DNA of 64,000 nt. Origin: Legionella maceachernii. Its GTDB lineage: Bacteria; Pseudomonadota; Gammaproteobacteria; Legionellales; Legionellaceae. The stretch is from the NCBI RefSeq assembly GCF_900167045.1, contig NZ_FUXJ01000002.1:137898-201897 (forward strand). The letters are read 5' to 3'. Below the pieces are notes generated by a model. It worked only from the letters and a program-made list of their open reading frames with translations, was not told where the DNA came from and searched no databases. A program made the position numbers and the translations under genes. Below, one piece after another: positions 63,744-64,000 of the stretch; positions within the stretch are counted from its first letter, which is position 1, and the number at the start of each line of letters is the position of its first letter.

Positions 63744-64000
63744 GACGAAAAAAGTATCACACTTTCTTTTTACTTAATTTCCTTTTTCAATCCATTGGAC
63801 CTTGTAGTTTTGCCTCACCAACAAAAGTGGGATCAGTCGATTCTAAACAATTATTTAATGTCATACTTCCTAAAAAAGGTGATGGTAAACAGCAAAGCGA
63901 GTTATTTGAGTTTGTATTGCCCGAAAAGGGGGATAGTAAGCAACAAATCGTACAAATGATTAAGTACGATAAAGCGATTTATGATCTTGCGTATACCGTG
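63740..64000 (+). CDS. Exported protein of the pel locus, 3' end beyond window (possible PelB remainder)
   Basis: The frame opens at the ATG at 63740, overlapping the previous stop (ATGA), and is still open at the last base, giving 87 residues. A signal peptide (KKYHTFFLLNFLFQSIGPCSFAS) is followed by a twice-occurring LPxKGDxKQQ motif, then IKYDKAIYDLAY. The tight coupling and export signal suit the outer-membrane TPR/barrel part of a split PelB, but the visible part alone does not prove it. Confidence 0.6.
   Translation, partial: MRRKKYHTFFLLNFLFQSIGPCSFASPTKVGSVDSKQLFNVILPKKGDGKQQSELFEFVLPEKGDSKQQIVQMIKYDKAIYDLAYTV

Overview
The window reads as chromosomal DNA of a gammaproteobacterium of the Legionella group (Legionellaceae). 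The reasons are the AT-leaning coding sequence, a fused aspartate kinase/diaminopimelate decarboxylase gene, type II secretion genes gspL and gspM as a separate pair, a Kdo dioxygenase, and two large eukaryote-like proteins (one with ankyrin repeats, one with acidic C-terminal patches) that look like Dot/Icm-type effector candidates. No species is claimed. I saw no rRNA, tRNA, transposase, integrase or CRISPR array.

Layout. 1-3.0 kb: tail of a SPOR-domain protein, then gspM/gspL and mltB on the minus strand. 3.3-6.9 kb: lepA-lepB-rnc on the plus strand, with a palindromic repeat array between lepB and rnc. 6.9-13.2 kb: Kdo dioxygenase (-), dps (+), ankyrin protein (-) and a 911-residue effector candidate (-). 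13.4-26.0 kb: an all-plus accessory block with two close paralogues of the inner-membrane LPS regulator LapC/PbgA (YejM), two sets of membrane-embedded spermidine-synthase-like proteins (one split in two ORFs), an outer-membrane barrel, a TIG/DUF1566-like secreted protein and a class III cyclase. 26.0-35.9 kb: a tight minus-strand run lysAC > addA-like > mrp > parE > aldo/keto reductase. 36.2-37.6 kb: fadL-type porin with a clear terminator. 38.4-46.7 kb: minus-strand run mutS > tamA > tamB > hemB with overlapping or abutting ends. 46.7-54.0 kb: candidate small RNA, 54-residue lipoprotein, pncC, recA-recX, alaS, lysC, mscL. 54.1-59.8 kb: Sel1-repeat protein and a large Lhr-type helicase (-). 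60.1-64.0 kb: start of a Pel exopolysaccharide locus (pelA, then a PelB that appears to be encoded in two pieces; the second runs off the window).

The most unusual feature is a dispersed palindromic repeat of about 90 bp. It occurs as an array between lepB and rnc, as a single copy that supplies the recX stop codon, and as a 4-5 copy array inside the Lhr-type helicase gene. In the helicase it stays open and adds about 138 residues, with different copies read in different frames. This recalls the protein-coding Rickettsia palindromic elements.

Envelope biology dominates the accessory content: LPS modification and control (KdoO, two LapC/PbgA paralogues), outer-membrane biogenesis (TamAB), type II secretion, Pel polysaccharide and several outer-membrane or secreted proteins. 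The rest is housekeeping replication, repair and translation.
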